Of a DNA stretch of 55,030 nucleotides, positions 25,223 to 34,468 are shown piece by piece. Below the pieces are notes generated by a model. It was not told the origin of the DNA and did no database searches. It saw only the letters and a program-made list of their open reading frames with translations. Source of the DNA: an uncultured Clostridia bacterium. Its GTDB lineage: Bacteria; Bacillota; Clostridia; Oscillospirales; Ruminococcaceae. The stretch's first letter is position 1. The number at the start of each line of letters is the position of its first letter. The stretch covers positions 1 to 55,030 of the forward strand of contig CANQPB010000014.1 of NCBI GenBank assembly GCA_947625615.1, given 5' to 3'. A program made the translations under genes and the position numbers.

Positions 25223-25250
25223 ATTATACCACCGCCGTCGAAAAATGCAA
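25223..25250 (-). promoter_or_regulatory. Promoter of the cotH-like gene
   Basis: On the minus strand, TTGCAT (25250-25245), a 16-bp spacer and TATAAT (25228-25223), followed by a small CGGGG/CCCCG hairpin in the leader. Confidence 0.65.
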
Positions 25251-25309
25251 TAACAAAGCGGTAACAATCTCGAAAATTTACGAAAAATTAAGATTTGCGA
25301 AGTTCGGTG

Positions 25310-25338
25310 TTGACAAAGTCCCGGCGGGGGACTATATT
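25310..25338 (+). promoter_or_regulatory. Promoter of the RluA-family gene
   Basis: TTGACA (25310-25315), a 17-bp spacer and TATATT (25333-25338). CGGAGG precedes the GTG start at 25368. It is divergent from the cotH promoter. Confidence 0.75.
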
Positions 25339-25367
25339 TATATCAGTATTTTTGTCGGAGGCAAGCG

Positions 25368-26318
25368 GTGAAGGAATTTTTGATTCAGAAAAACGACGCC
25401 GGGCAGCGCGCGGACAGGTTTATCCAGAAAGCGGTTCCGCTTTTGCCGCCCGGAAAGATGTATAAATTCATCAGGGAGAAGAAGATAAAGCTTAACGGCA
25501 GGCGCTGTGAGATATCCGCCCGCCTCGCCGAGGGCGACGTCTTAAGAATGTATATCCCCGACGAATTCTTTGAAAGCGCCCCGAAGGCGCCGCAGGAATC
25601 CTCCGCCGGGGAGATAGACGTAGTCTACGAGGACGAAAATATCCTGCTTATAAACAAGCCCTCCGGCCTTGTGGTTCACGAAGACGACGGCCCCGAGACC
25701 GACACCCTTATAGCCCGGGCGACGGCGTATCTTATCAAAAAAGGGGAGTATCTTCCCGAAAACGAGCAGAGCTTTGCGCCGGCGCTCTGCAACCGCCTCG
25801 ACCGCAACACCGAGGGGATAGTAGTCTGCGCAAAGAACGCCGAAAGCCTGAGGATCCTCAACGCCGCGATAAAAAACCGCGAGCTTAAAAAGACGTATCT
25901 TTGCGTAACCGTCGGCGCCCCGCGCGATCGGGAGGGCATTATAAAAACCTACCTTGAAAAGGTCGAGCGGGAAAACACGGTATATGTCCGAAAGGAGAAG
26001 ACGCCCGGCGCAAAGACCGCGATAACAAAGTACAGAGTGCTGAAAACAAAGGGCGAGCTTTCGCTTGTAGAGATAGAGCTCGTCACCGGCAGAACCCACC
26101 AGATAAGAGTGCATATGGCTTATATCGGCTGCCCGATACTCGGCGACGGCAAATACGGCCGAAACGCCGCGAACAGGAAATATCACCGCAAAACTCAGGC
26201 CCTTTGCGCCTACAAGCTCGGCTTCTCAATGACCGACGGCGGCATACTTGAATATATAAACGGCCGCAGCTTCACCGTCGGCGAGCCGGGGTTTGTGGCC
26301 GAGCTCTTTTCGGAGTAG
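25368..26318 (+). CDS. RluA-family 23S rRNA/tRNA pseudouridine synthase
   Basis: 316 residues. An N-terminal S4-like RNA-binding segment (FIREKKIKLNGRRCEIS) is followed by the catalytic domain with VVYEDENILLINKPSGLVVH, the active-site Asp in NRLDRNTEGIVV, and RTHQIRVHMAYIGCPILGDGKYG near the C-terminus. It isomerises uridine to pseudouridine in structured RNA; the exact position modified cannot be read from sequence. It starts with GTG, supported by the ribosome site. It resembles the RluC/RluD branch. Confidence 0.92.
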   Translation: MKEFLIQKNDAGQRADRFIQKAVPLLPPGKMYKFIREKKIKLNGRRCEISARLAEGDVLRMYIPDEFFESAPKAPQESSAGEIDVVYEDENILLINKPSGLVVHEDDGPETDTLIARATAYLIKKGEYLPENEQSFAPALCNRLDRNTEGIVVCAKNAESLRILNAAIKNRELKKTYLCVTVGAPRDREGIIKTYLEKVERENTVYVRKEKTPGAKTAITKYRVLKTKGELSLVEIELVTGRTHQIRVHMAYIGCPILGDGKYGRNAANRKYHRKTQALCAYKLGFSMTDGGILEYINGRSFTVGEPGFVAELFSE

Positions 26319-26406
26319 GCGGCAGGCTTTCGGGGCGGCGCGGCGCTCCCTTTGCGCTTGCGGAACCCTTCTGCGCCCCACCCTCCCTCCCCACCCGCGC
26401 CGCGCT

Positions 26407-26510
26407 TCAAGAAGATAGGGATTAGATATTAGATATTAGAATTTCAAGGTGCCGCATGCGGCGGCGCATTTAAATAATTCTGATAATGTGCGCAACGGAC
26501 GCTCCCCTCA
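26407..26510 (-). repeat. Modular hairpin-heptamer repeat, copy 3 (minus strand)
   Basis: Read on the minus strand: the leader (GGGGAGCGTCCGTTGCGCAC...), a variant hairpin A built on GCCGCATGCGGC, CCTTGAAAT, four heptamers (TCTAATA, TCTAATA, TCTAATC, CCTATCT) and TCTTG. Hairpin C is missing, so it is truncated at that end. It lies downstream of the RluA-family gene. A further GC-rich, non-coding stretch (26319-26406) separates the two. Confidence 0.75.
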
Positions 26511-26518
26511 ATTAACTC

Positions 26519-26547
26519 TTGACTAACCCGCGCAAAAGCGGTATACT
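26519..26547 (+). promoter_or_regulatory. Promoter of the TSCPD gene
   Basis: TTGACT (26519-26524), a 17-bp spacer and TATACT (26542-26547). AGGAGG lies 10 nt before the ATG at 26576. Confidence 0.8.
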
Positions 26548-26575
26548 ATATAAAAAATTTTCAGGAGGTTTCAAC

Positions 26576-26818
26576 ATGGAAATAAACTACAAAACTCAGG
26601 GCACCTGCTCGCGCCAGATCAACATTAAGGTTGAAAACGGCATAGTCGAAAACGTCGAGTTTGTCGGCGGCTGCAACGGCAACACCAAGGGCATCTCCGC
26701 CCTTGTAAAGGGAATGAAGGTAGAGGACGTCATCGCCCGCCTTGAAAATACCAAGTGCGGCTTCAAGGATACGTCCTGCCCCGACCAGCTTGCAAAGGCT
26801 CTTAAGCAGGCTCTTTGA
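26576..26818 (+). CDS. TIGR03905-type TSCPD domain protein
   Basis: 80 residues. The fold is that of the TSCPD domain, named for the conserved motif, seen here as DTSCPDQLAKAL at the end. It also holds three other cysteines (Cys11 in QGTCSRQ, FVGGCNGN, NTKCGF). The family is common in Clostridia as a stand-alone small protein; related domains occur at the end of some ribonucleotide reductases. Its function is unknown, though the cysteines could bind metal or undergo redox changes. The ATG is fixed by AGGAGG and the promoter. Repeat copy 4 begins at its stop codon. Confidence 0.88.
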   Translation: MEINYKTQGTCSRQINIKVENGIVENVEFVGGCNGNTKGISALVKGMKVEDVIARLENTKCGFKDTSCPDQLAKALKQAL

Positions 26819-26898
26819 GGCGACGCCTTGAAATTCCGGTATCTGACTTCTAACATCTGCTTTCTTGATGTGGCCGTATAGGCCACATCTTGGTCAAT
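26819..26898 (+). repeat. Modular hairpin-heptamer repeat, copy 4
   Basis: Starts directly at the TGA of the TSCPD gene with the right arm of hairpin A (GGCGACGCCTTGAAAT; the left arm is missing). Three diverged heptamers follow (TCTGACT, TCTAACA, TCTGCTT), then TCTTGATG and hairpin C, GATGTGGCC-gtata-GGCCACATC, and GGTCAAT. It is followed without a gap by copy 5. Confidence 0.8.
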
Positions 26899-27030
26899 GG
26901 GGAGTGTCCATTCCGCACGCATTATTAAAAAAATTTAAATATGTCGCCGCAGGCGACACCTTGAAACTCTAACTTCTAATTTCTAACTTCTATCTTCTTG
27001 ATGTGGCCTTTTAGGCCACATCTGGTCAAT
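26899..27030 (+). repeat. Modular hairpin-heptamer repeat, copy 5 (most complete)
   Basis: Reference copy. Leader GGGGAGTGTCCATTCCGCAC plus an AT-rich tail (26899-26940); hairpin A TGTCGCC-gca-GGCGACA (26942-26958); CCTTGAAAC; four heptamers TCTAACT, TCTAATT, TCTAACT, TCTATCT; hairpin C, a 9-bp GATGTGGCC/GGCCACATC stem with a TTTTA loop (27000-27022); then TGGTCAAT. Copies 4 and 5 are in direct tandem between the TSCPD gene and the uvrB promoter. Confidence 0.88.
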
Positions 27031-27038
27031 GAGGGCTA

Positions 27039-27067
27039 TTGACTTTTTGTTTTCGCTGTGGTAGAAT
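27039..27067 (+). promoter_or_regulatory. Promoter of uvrB
   Basis: TTGACT (27039-27044), a 17-bp spacer and TAGAAT (27062-27067), 9 nt after the end of repeat copy 5. I see no LexA-type box in the leader. Confidence 0.75.
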
Positions 27068-27106
27068 ATTCTGAACGTATGTTCGGCACTGCTTTGGGGA
27101 GTTTAT

Positions 27107-29071
27107 ATGGATAAATTTGTCTTAAAAAGTGAATTCAAGCCCACCGGCGACCAGCCGCAGGCGATAGACGCTCTTGTCAAAGGAATCCTTGAGGGAAAGA
27201 AGAATCAGACCCTCATGGGTGTCACCGGCTCGGGCAAGACATTCACCATGGCGAACGTGATCGCCCGGGTCAACCGGCCGACCCTTATTTTAGAGCCGAA
27301 CAAGACCCTTGCCGCGCAGATATGCTCGGAATTCCGGGAATTTTTCCCCGACAGCGCGGTCGAGTTTTTTGTTTCTTATTACGATTACTACCAGCCCGAG
27401 GCGTATATCCCCTCGACCGACGTATACATCGAAAAGGATTCCGACGTGAACGACGAGATCGACCGCCTCCGGCATTCGGCGACTGCCGCCCTTTCCGAGC
27501 GGCGGGACGTTGTCATAGTGGCGTCGGTCTCCTGCATTTACTCCATAGGCGACCCGGAGGAATATAAGGATCAGATAGTTTCGCTGCGGCGGGGAATGAC
27601 CAAATCCCGCGAGCAGCTCCTGTCCGAGCTTGTCTCCATTCAGTACGAGCGCAACGACATCGATTTTCAGCGCAACCGCTTCAGGGTGAGGGGAGACGTC
27701 GTGGAGATCTTTCCCTCCGGCTCGAACGACACCGCCGTAAGGGTGGAGTTTTTCGGCGACGAGATCGACCGCATCAACGAAATAAACGTCGTCACCGGCG
27801 AGGTGATAAGCTCGCTTGCCCATGTTCCGATTTTCCCGGCCTCTCACTATATCACCTCAAAGGAAAAGCTTCACGACGCGATAGAGGACATCGAGGCGGA
27901 GATGCGCGAGAGGGTGGAATTCTTTAAATCGCAGGACAAGCTTATCGAGGCGCAGAGGATAGAGCAGCGGGTAAAATACGACATGGAGATGCTCGAAGAG
28001 GTGGGCTTTTGCAGCGGCATCGAGAACTATTCAAGGGTGCTTGCTCGGCGTGAGCCGGGCGCGGTGCCCTATACGCTTTTAGACTTTTTACCGAAGGACT
28101 TTTTGCTGATAGTCGACGAATCGCACGTTGCGCTGCCTCAGGTTAGGGGAATGTTTGCGGGGGACAGAGCGAGGAAAAATATTCTTGTCGACTACGGCTT
28201 TAGGCTTCCCTCTGCGCTCGACAACCGCCCGCTCACGTTCGACGAATTCTACGCCCACATAAATCAGGCGGTGTTCGTTTCGGCGACGCCGGGGCCTTTT
28301 GAAAAGGAGCATTCCGAGGCGACGGTCGAGCAGATCATAAGGCCGACCGGGCTTTTGGATCCCGTCATAGAGGTTCGCCCTACGCAGGGGCAGATAGACG
28401 ATCTTATTCTTGAGATAAACCAGCGCGCCGAAAAGGGCGAAAGGGTGCTTGTCACCACGCTTACCGTTAAAATGGCGGAGGATCTCACGCAGTACCTGCA
28501 AAATGCGGGCATAAGGGTGAGATATATGCACCACTCGATCGACACGATAGAGAGAATGGAGATAATAAGAGATTTAAGGCTCGGCGAGTTTGACGTTTTG
28601 GTGGGCATAAATCTTCTGAGAGAGGGGCTCGATCTGCCGGAGGTCTCCCTTGTGGCCATTCTTGACGCCGACAAGGAGGGCTTTTTGCGGTCGGAGAGCT
28701 CGCTTATACAGACCGTCGGCCGCGCTGCAAGAAACGCCGGCGGCAAGGTGATAATGTACGCCGACAGCGTAACCGGCTCTATGGAAAGGGCCATCACCGA
28801 GACGGAGCGCCGGCGTGAGATACAGGAAAATTACAACCGCGAGCACGGAATCACCCCGAAGACGATAATCAAGGGCATCCGCGACGTCATAGAGATAACC
28901 ACCAAGGAGAACGTCAACAAGGAGCTCAAAAAGTACACCAAAAAAGAGCGCATGGACATGATCGAGAAGATGACGAAGCTAATGAAGGAAGCCGCAAAGC
29001 AGCTCAATTTCGAGCAGGCGGCATATTACCGCGACAAAATAGCGGAGCTTCGCAAGCTCGACCGAAAGTAA
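27107..29071 (+). CDS. uvrB: Excinuclease ABC subunit B
   Basis: 654-residue DNA helicase-like subunit of nucleotide excision repair. It takes damaged DNA from UvrA and recruits UvrC for incision. Walker A is [12 protein letters not shown] (residues 39-50), the damage-probing beta-hairpin follows [12 protein letters not shown], and DEAD-like helicase motifs include [13 protein letters not shown]. The C-terminal UVR domain that contacts UvrC is present ([16 protein letters not shown]). Length is typical. It has its own promoter, and uvrA follows 179 nt downstream after a GC-rich hairpin region. Confidence 0.98.
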   Translation: MDKFVLKSEFKPTGDQPQAIDALVKGILEGKKNQTLMGVTGSGKTFTMANVIARVNRPTLILEPNKTLAAQICSEFREFFPDSAVEFFVSYYDYYQPEAYIPSTDVYIEKDSDVNDEIDRLRHSATAALSERRDVVIVASVSCIYSIGDPEEYKDQIVSLRRGMTKSREQLLSELVSIQYERNDIDFQRNRFRVRGDVVEIFPSGSNDTAVRVEFFGDEIDRINEINVVTGEVISSLAHVPIFPASHYITSKEKLHDAIEDIEAEMRERVEFFKSQDKLIEAQRIEQRVKYDMEMLEEVGFCSGIENYSRVLARREPGAVPYTLLDFLPKDFLLIVDESHVALPQVRGMFAGDRARKNILVDYGFRLPSALDNRPLTFDEFYAHINQAVFVSATPGPFEKEHSEATVEQIIRPTGLLDPVIEVRPTQGQIDDLILEINQRAEKGERVLVTTLTVKMAEDLTQYLQNAGIRVRYMHHSIDTIERMEIIRDLRLGEFDVLVGINLLREGLDLPEVSLVAILDADKEGFLRSESSLIQTVGRAARNAGGKVIMYADSVTGSMERAITETERRREIQENYNREHGITPKTIIKGIRDVIEITTKENVNKELKKYTKKERMDMIEKMTKLMKEAAKQLNFEQAAYYRDKIAELRKLDRK

Positions 29072-29079
29072 GCGAAAAA

Positions 29080-29182
29080 TCCCGGCCCGGGGCGCCGCCC
29101 CGTTTCAGCGGCCCCCTGCGGGGGGCTGCCCGCGCCTGCGGCGCGGGCGCGGGCGGCGCCGCAAGCCCCCCAACCCCTCCGA
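29080..29182 (+). repeat. Very GC-rich hairpin cluster between uvrB and uvrA
   Basis: Contains three adjacent palindromes: CGGGGCGCCGCCCCG, GCGGCCCCCTGCGGGGGGC and CCCGCGCCTGCGGCGCGGG. No coding signal is seen. Composition is far richer in GC than the flanking genes. It could be a dispersed element or a transcription modulator; a weak -10 (TATAAT at 29218-29223) follows it. Confidence 0.6.
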
Positions 29183-29250
29183 ATCCGAAAAATCACGGCA
29201 TTTTCGGCCGCAAACGATATAATCCACAACTCAAAAGGAAGAGATAATTT

Positions 29251-32115
29251 ATGGCATCAAACGAGATCGTAATAAAGGGCGCGCGCGAGCACAATCTCAA
29301 GAACGTAGATCTCAGGCTCCCGCGCGACAAGCTCATCGTCTTTACGGGGCTGTCCGGCTCGGGCAAATCGAGCCTTGCTTTCGATACGATTTTTGCCGAC
29401 GGCCAGCGCCGCTACATCGAAAGTCTTTCAAGCTACGCGAGAATGTTTTTGGGCCAGATGGACAAGCCGGACGTCGATTCTATAGACGGCCTCTCCCCGG
29501 CGATATCGATAGACCAGAAGACCACCTCGAACAATCCGCGCTCCACCGTCGGCACAGTCACCGAGATATACGACTACCTCCGCCTGCTTTACGCAAGAAT
29601 AGGAATCCCTCACTGTCCGGTCTGCGGCAGGGAGATAAAGCGCCAGTCGGTCGACCAGATAGTCGATCAGATACTCGCGCTTCCCGAGGGCACGAGGATC
29701 CAGCTTTTGGCGCCTATTGTCCGCGGCCGCAAGGGCGAATATCAGAAAGAGCTTGAAAACGCGAGAAAGTCGGGCTACGTCCGCGTCCGAGTCGACGGCG
29801 TAACATACGATCTCTCCGAAAAGATAACCATGGAGAAAAACAAAAAGCACAATATAGAAATCATCGTCGACCGCCTTGTCATAAAGCCGGATATCCGCTC
29901 GCGCCTTTCCGACAGCGTCGAAACGGTCACCGGGCTTTCGGGCGGGCTTGTCGGCGTCGACGTCATAGGCGGCGAGGAGCTTTTGTTCAGCCAGAATTAC
30001 GCCTGCCCCGACCACGGAGTTTCGGTTGAGGAGCTCGCGCCGAGAATGTTCTCCTTCAACAATCCCTTCGGCGCCTGCCCCGACTGCACCGGCCTCGGCG
30101 TATTCCGCAAAGTCGACGAGCGCCTTGTTATACCTAACGACGACCTCACGATCCGCGAGGGTGCAATCCGCGCCGACGGCTGGAACACCGTCGAGGACGG
30201 CTCCATGACCATGATGTACTATAACGCGATAGCGGAGGAATTCGGCATCTCCCTCGACACCCCGGTAAAGGATTTAGACCGCGACGCTTTGGATATCTTT
30301 CTTTACGGCACCGGCACGAGAAAGCTTAAATTCAAGCGGCCCGAGGAATGGGGCGGCGGCTACTGGATCACCCCGTTCGAGGGGGTAATTAACAATCTCG
30401 AGCGGCGCTACAAATCCTCCGAAAGCGACGTCACCAAGGCTAAGATCGAGGAATACATGTCCGACGTCAAGTGCCACACCTGCCACGGCGACCGCCTTAA
30501 AAAGGAAAGCCTCGCCGTCACCGTCGGCGGCCTCAACATCGCCGAGTTCACGAAGATGTCCGTCTCCGACGCCCTCGAATTCGTCGAAAAGCTCGAGCTT
30601 TCCGAGCGCGAAAAGCTCATCGGCGCGCAGATCTTAAAGGAGATTCGCTCCCGCCTCAGCTTTTTAAAGAACGTCGGCCTCGATTACTTAACCCTTTCCC
30701 GCTCGTCGTCCACCCTTTCGGGCGGCGAAAGCCAGCGTATCCGCCTCGCCACACAGATAGGCTCCATGCTGATGGGCGTTTTATATATCCTCGATGAGCC
30801 CTCGATAGGGCTTCACCAGCGCGATAACTCAAAGCTCATCGAGGCCCTAAAGCGTCTCAGAGACCTCGGAAACACCCTCATAGTCGTCGAGCACGACGAG
30901 GAAACCATGCTCTCCGCGGATTACATCGTCGACGTCGGCCCCGGCGCCGGCATTCACGGCGGAGAGATAGTCTGCGCCGGCACACCCGAGGAGATAATGG
31001 CCTGCGAAAAATCCATAACCGGGCAGTATCTCTCCGGCAAGCGCTCTATACCCGTGCCGAAAAATCGCCGAAAGGGCAACGGCGAGTTTTTAAAGGTCAT
31101 AGGCGCCAAGGAAAACAACCTTCGTGGGATAAACGTGTCGATTCCCCTCGGAACGTTCACCTGCGTCACCGGCGTTTCTGGCAGCGGAAAGTCTTCTTTG
31201 GTGAATCACATCATTTATAAGGAGCTCGCCAACAAGCTAAACCGCGCCCACACCGTTTCGGGCGAGTTCAAAAAAATCGAGGGGCTTGAACATCTTGACA
31301 AGATAATCAACATCGACCAGTCGCCTATAGGCCGCACGCCCCGCTCGAATCCCGCGACATATACCGGCGTCTTCGACGATATAAGAAACCTCTTTGCCAT
31401 GACGCAGGAATCGAAGATGCGCGGCTACACCGCCGGAAGATTCAGCTTCAACACCCGCGGCGGCCGCTGCGAGGCCTGCACCGGCGACGGCATTTTAAAG
31501 ATAGAGATGCATTTTCTCCCCGACGTCTACGTCCCCTGCGAGGTCTGCAAGGGAAAGCGTTATAACCGCGAGACCCTCGAGGTGCGCTACAAGGGCAAGA
31601 ACATCGCCGAAGTCCTCGACATGACCGTCGAGGAGGCCTGCAAGTTCTTCGAGAACATGCCGAAGATCTACCGCAAGATAAAAACCATGCGCGACGTCGG
31701 CCTCGGCTATATAAAACTCGGCCAGCCCTCGACCACCCTTTCGGGCGGCGAGGCCCAGCGCGTCAAGCTTGCCACCGAGCTTTCCCGCCGCGCCACCGGC
31801 CGCACGATATACGTCTTAGACGAGCCGACCACCGGCCTTCACGCCGACGACGTCTCAAAGCTCATAGACATGCTCCAGCAGCTTGCCGACGCCGGCAACA
31901 CCGTACTTGTCATAGAGCACAACTTAGATGTGATAAAATCCGCCGACTACATCATAGACCTCGGCCCCGAAGGGGGAGTTCGCGGCGGACTCGTCGTCGC
32001 CACCGGCACCCCCGAGGAGGTCGCCAAAAACGAAAGCTCCTATACCGGGCAGTACCTTAAATTCGCGCTCAGCGGCTATAAAAAACCGGCGGCCGAAACG
32101 CCGTCCGAAAAATAA
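29251..32115 (+). CDS. uvrA: Excinuclease ABC subunit A
   Basis: 954-residue damage-recognition ATPase of nucleotide excision repair. Two ABC ATPase modules: the first has Walker [13 protein letters not shown] and the [12 protein letters not shown] signature, the second [10 protein letters not shown] and [12 protein letters not shown]. Zinc-binding CxxC pairs are visible at CPVCGRE, CPDCTG, CHTCHG, CEACTG and CEVCKG. Length is normal. AAAAGGAAG lies before the ATG. A phosphatase gene follows after 22 nt. Confidence 0.98.
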   Translation: MASNEIVIKGAREHNLKNVDLRLPRDKLIVFTGLSGSGKSSLAFDTIFADGQRRYIESLSSYARMFLGQMDKPDVDSIDGLSPAISIDQKTTSNNPRSTVGTVTEIYDYLRLLYARIGIPHCPVCGREIKRQSVDQIVDQILALPEGTRIQLLAPIVRGRKGEYQKELENARKSGYVRVRVDGVTYDLSEKITMEKNKKHNIEIIVDRLVIKPDIRSRLSDSVETVTGLSGGLVGVDVIGGEELLFSQNYACPDHGVSVEELAPRMFSFNNPFGACPDCTGLGVFRKVDERLVIPNDDLTIREGAIRADGWNTVEDGSMTMMYYNAIAEEFGISLDTPVKDLDRDALDIFLYGTGTRKLKFKRPEEWGGGYWITPFEGVINNLERRYKSSESDVTKAKIEEYMSDVKCHTCHGDRLKKESLAVTVGGLNIAEFTKMSVSDALEFVEKLELSEREKLIGAQILKEIRSRLSFLKNVGLDYLTLSRSSSTLSGGESQRIRLATQIGSMLMGVLYILDEPSIGLHQRDNSKLIEALKRLRDLGNTLIVVEHDEETMLSADYIVDVGPGAGIHGGEIVCAGTPEEIMACEKSITGQYLSGKRSIPVPKNRRKGNGEFLKVIGAKENNLRGINVSIPLGTFTCVTGVSGSGKSSLVNHIIYKELANKLNRAHTVSGEFKKIEGLEHLDKIINIDQSPIGRTPRSNPATYTGVFDDIRNLFAMTQESKMRGYTAGRFSFNTRGGRCEACTGDGILKIEMHFLPDVYVPCEVCKGKRYNRETLEVRYKGKNIAEVLDMTVEEACKFFENMPKIYRKIKTMRDVGLGYIKLGQPSTTLSGGEAQRVKLATELSRRATGRTIYVLDEPTTGLHADDVSKLIDMLQQLADAGNTVLVIEHNLDVIKSADYIIDLGPEGGVRGGLVVATGTPEEVAKNESSYTGQYLKFALSGYKKPAAETPSEK

Positions 32116-32137
32116 ATTTTTATCGGAGGACAATTTT

Positions 32138-32866
32138 ATGCGACTTTTGATAATCCGCCACGGCGACCCCGACTACTCGATAGACAGCCTCACCGAAAAG
32201 GGCTGGCGCGAGGCCGAGCTTTTATCCGAGAGGATCTCAAAGCTCGACGTAAAAGCGTTTTACTGCTCGCCTTTGGGCAGAGCGAAGGACACCGCCAAGG
32301 CCACCCTTGAAAAAATGGGCCGCGAGGCCGAGATCTGCGACTGGCTGCGGGAATTCTACTACTGCCAGGTAAAGGTTCCGGGCAGCGAGCAGTCCCAGAT
32401 ATGCTGGGACTTCATGCCCTCCTTTTACACCAAGGAGGACTGGCTTTACGATCCCGAAAAATTCAAGGAGCTCGATTTCATGCGCGAGGGCAATTACCCC
32501 GAGCTTTTCCGCATAGTCGCCGAGGGCATCGACGGCGTTCTTGAGCGCCACGGATACCGCCGCAACGGCAGATACTACGACGCCGTCAGCCCCAACCGCG
32601 ACACCGTGGTTCTGTTTTGCCACTTCGGCATAGAATGCCAGCTTTTGGGTCACATTTTGGGCCTCAGCCCCGTTATTTTAGCGCAGAATTTCTGCGCCGC
32701 GCCCACCTCCGTCACTACCCTCATCACCGAGGAGCGCGAGCAGGGGATAGCGGTATTCCGCTGCCAGAGCTTCGGCGACATCTCCCATCTTTACGCCGCC
32801 GGCGAGGAGCCCGCGTTTTCGGCCCGCTTCTGCGAAAGATTCATCGACGAAGACGAAAGACACTAA
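32138..32866 (+). CDS. Histidine phosphatase family protein
   Basis: 242 residues. The N-terminal catalytic motif is LIIRHGDPDYS (phospho-accepting His in RHG), and the second histidine is in LFCHFGIECQL near residue 168. These are the hallmarks of the phosphoglycerate mutase/acid phosphatase superfamily. The substrate is unknown; the domain between the motifs is longer than in simple GpmB proteins. It is probably cotranscribed with uvrA (22-nt gap, ATCGGAGGAC ribosome site). Confidence 0.88.
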   Translation: MRLLIIRHGDPDYSIDSLTEKGWREAELLSERISKLDVKAFYCSPLGRAKDTAKATLEKMGREAEICDWLREFYYCQVKVPGSEQSQICWDFMPSFYTKEDWLYDPEKFKELDFMREGNYPELFRIVAEGIDGVLERHGYRRNGRYYDAVSPNRDTVVLFCHFGIECQLLGHILGLSPVILAQNFCAAPTSVTTLITEEREQGIAVFRCQSFGDISHLYAAGEEPAFSARFCERFIDEDERH

Positions 32867-32870
32867 AAAA

Positions 32871-32904
32871 ATATCCCGGCTCCCATAGGAACCGGGATAT
32901 TTTA
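32871..32904. terminator. Bidirectional rho-independent terminator
   Basis: ATATCCCGG (32871-32879) pairs with CCGGGATAT (32892-32900), flanked by A-runs on the left and TTTT on the right. It lies between the convergent phosphatase and acidic protein genes. Confidence 0.85.
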
Positions 32905-32915
32905 TGCGTAAATAA

Positions 32916-33518
32916 TTATTCTTCGGTGTTGCCGTTTTCCTTGTCGGTAAGATCCTCCACGGCGTCGGCAATGTCCTCGGCGACGTCTTCAACCGCCTCC
33001 TCGGCGGCTTCCGCTATGTCCTCGGCGGCCTCCTCGGCTTCCTCAACATAGTCCGCTGCGTCCTCGATGTCGAGATCAAGATCGGCGTCGTCAAAATCTG
33101 CGGTGTCGGCGTTTCTCTCGGCGAGTTTATCCGCCATGAAATCGGCAAATCTGCCCGCAAGCTCGGATATTTTGTCTGAGGCGACGACCACGCCGCCCAT
33201 CACCCCGTTGATGATGTTCTCGACAGAATCCTTAAGGTCGATCTTCCCGGTATGGACGTCCTCGGCCTCTCCGCCGAAAATGTCCTCGTCGTCTTCGTTT
33301 TCTTCTTCATCGGCCTCGGCTTCGCTTTCGGCGGCCTCGGCAATATCGCCGGAATCTTCAACTTCGTCTCCGAAGGTGTCGACGGGCTCGTCGTCGCAGC
33401 CGCATTCGTCACAGCTGCACTCGTCCTCTTCGCTGCTTCTTTTTGCAAGCGAAATTGCCAGAGCCGCCGCGGCAGCGGCAGCGCCTACTCCGAAAACCAG
33501 TTTAAGAATGTTTCCCAT
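32916..33518 (-). CDS. Extremely acidic membrane-anchored protein of unknown function
   Basis: 200 residues. The N-terminal MGNILKLVFGVGAAAAAAAL is a short membrane segment and there is no lipobox. A cysteine cluster follows (CSCDECGCDD, residues 34-43), a possible metal site. The rest is dominated by Glu, Asp and Ala. It has a central more hydrophobic stretch (VENIINGVMGGVVVASDKI) and a C-terminal set of EEAAEDIAEA-type helical repeats, consistent with an amphipathic or coiled helix. I recognise no family. It has its own promoter and the ribosome site AAAGGAC. The codon pattern is normal for the neighbourhood, which supports a real gene. Confidence 0.8.
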   Translation of the reverse strand: MGNILKLVFGVGAAAAAAALAISLAKRSSEEDECSCDECGCDDEPVDTFGDEVEDSGDIAEAAESEAEADEEENEDDEDIFGGEAEDVHTGKIDLKDSVENIINGVMGGVVVASDKISELAGRFADFMADKLAERNADTADFDDADLDLDIEDAADYVEEAEEAAEDIAEAAEEAVEDVAEDIADAVEDLTDKENGNTEE

Positions 33519-33549
33519 AATGTCAAGTCCTTTCGCTTAGATTTAGCTT

Positions 33550-33578
33550 ATTATAACACATTGTTTTAAAATATGCAA
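33550..33578 (-). promoter_or_regulatory. Promoter of the acidic protein gene
   Basis: On the minus strand, TTGCAT (33578-33573), a 17-bp spacer and TATAAT (33555-33550), immediately after the rsmE stop. Confidence 0.75.
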
Positions 33579-33586
33579 GACTTTTG

Positions 33587-34306
33587 TTAAATATTATCTG
33601 TTAAATTCATGATAACGGATATCGCCGCCACAGGCGCGGTCTCGCACCGAAGTATCCTGTCGCCCAGCCAGATTGGCTTAATTCCGCGGTTTACCGCGCT
33701 TTTAGCCTCCTCGGGATCGAATCCGCCCTCCGAGCCGATTATCAGCCCGATTTTTCCGCCCTCGGGGAATTTCTGCTCCTTAAGCCTTTCGCCGCCCTTT
33801 TCATAGCAGATAAGCCCGAGATCGAGCGCCGATACCTCGTCGAGGCATTTTTCAAAGCTTATTATCCCCGAAACCTCGGGTATAATTCCGCGGCCCGATT
33901 GTTTCGCCGCCTCAAGCGCGATTTTTCTCAGGCGCTCAAGCTTGCGGGAAAATTTTTCGCCGTCGGGGCGGGAAACGCATCTTCGTGTCATCACCGGCAC
34001 GATTTTAACGGCGCCCAGCTCCACCGCCTTCTGAATGATGAATTCAAGCTTGTCGGCTTTGGGGAGCGCCTGATAGAGCGTGAGGCAAATACTCGGCTCG
34101 CAGGATTTTTCCGAGGAAATAACCCGCGCCGAAACCTCGGCGTCGGAAATTTTTTCAAGCGCGCAGCGATAGTCCGTCCCTCCGTGGCAGACGGTTATCT
34201 TTTCGCCGACAGCCATTCTCAGGCTTCGGCCTATATGGCGGGCGTCCTCGCCGGCGATCGTTATATATCCGCTCTCGGGCGGAAGGTCGCTGAAAAATCT
34301 CGGCAT
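33587..34306 (-). CDS. rsmE: 16S rRNA (uracil1498-N3)-methyltransferase
   Basis: A SPOUT-class methyltransferase of 239 residues that methylates U1498 of 16S rRNA with S-adenosylmethionine. An N-terminal PUA-like domain (MPRFFSD...DARHIGRSLRM) is followed by the trefoil-knot domain with KADKLEFIIQKAVELG, IGLIIGSEGGFDPEEA and LGDRILRCETA. The ATG at 34306 begins the conserved MPRFF and has CGGAGGA upstream; the longer reading to 34372 is unsupported. Confidence 0.95.
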   Translation of the reverse strand: MPRFFSDLPPESGYITIAGEDARHIGRSLRMAVGEKITVCHGGTDYRCALEKISDAEVSARVISSEKSCEPSICLTLYQALPKADKLEFIIQKAVELGAVKIVPVMTRRCVSRPDGEKFSRKLERLRKIALEAAKQSGRGIIPEVSGIISFEKCLDEVSALDLGLICYEKGGERLKEQKFPEGGKIGLIIGSEGGFDPEEAKSAVNRGIKPIWLGDRILRCETAPVAAISVIMNLTDNI

Positions 34307-34404
34307 AAAATCCTCCGTAAAAAATTTTGAATCCTCAATATTCAACTTACCACATTTTAAGGATAATTTCAAGAGTTTTTTGCGTTCAAATGGCGGTGTT
34401 CCTA

Positions 34405-34433
34405 TTGCAAAGCTTAAAAAAATGTGATATCAT
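34405..34433 (+). promoter_or_regulatory. Promoter of the dCMP deaminase-tsaE-tsaB operon
   Basis: TTGCAA (34405-34410), a 17-bp spacer and TATCAT (34428-34433). AGGAGGA precedes the ATG at 34469. Confidence 0.7.
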
Positions 34434-34468
34434 ATAGTAAAATTCCGGCTTCATAGGAGGACATTAAA

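Noticed and set aside
26941-27022. The regular heptamers could be read as a CRISPR array
   Set aside because: Units are 7 nt with no unique spacers, there are no cas genes, and the array is bounded by hairpins.
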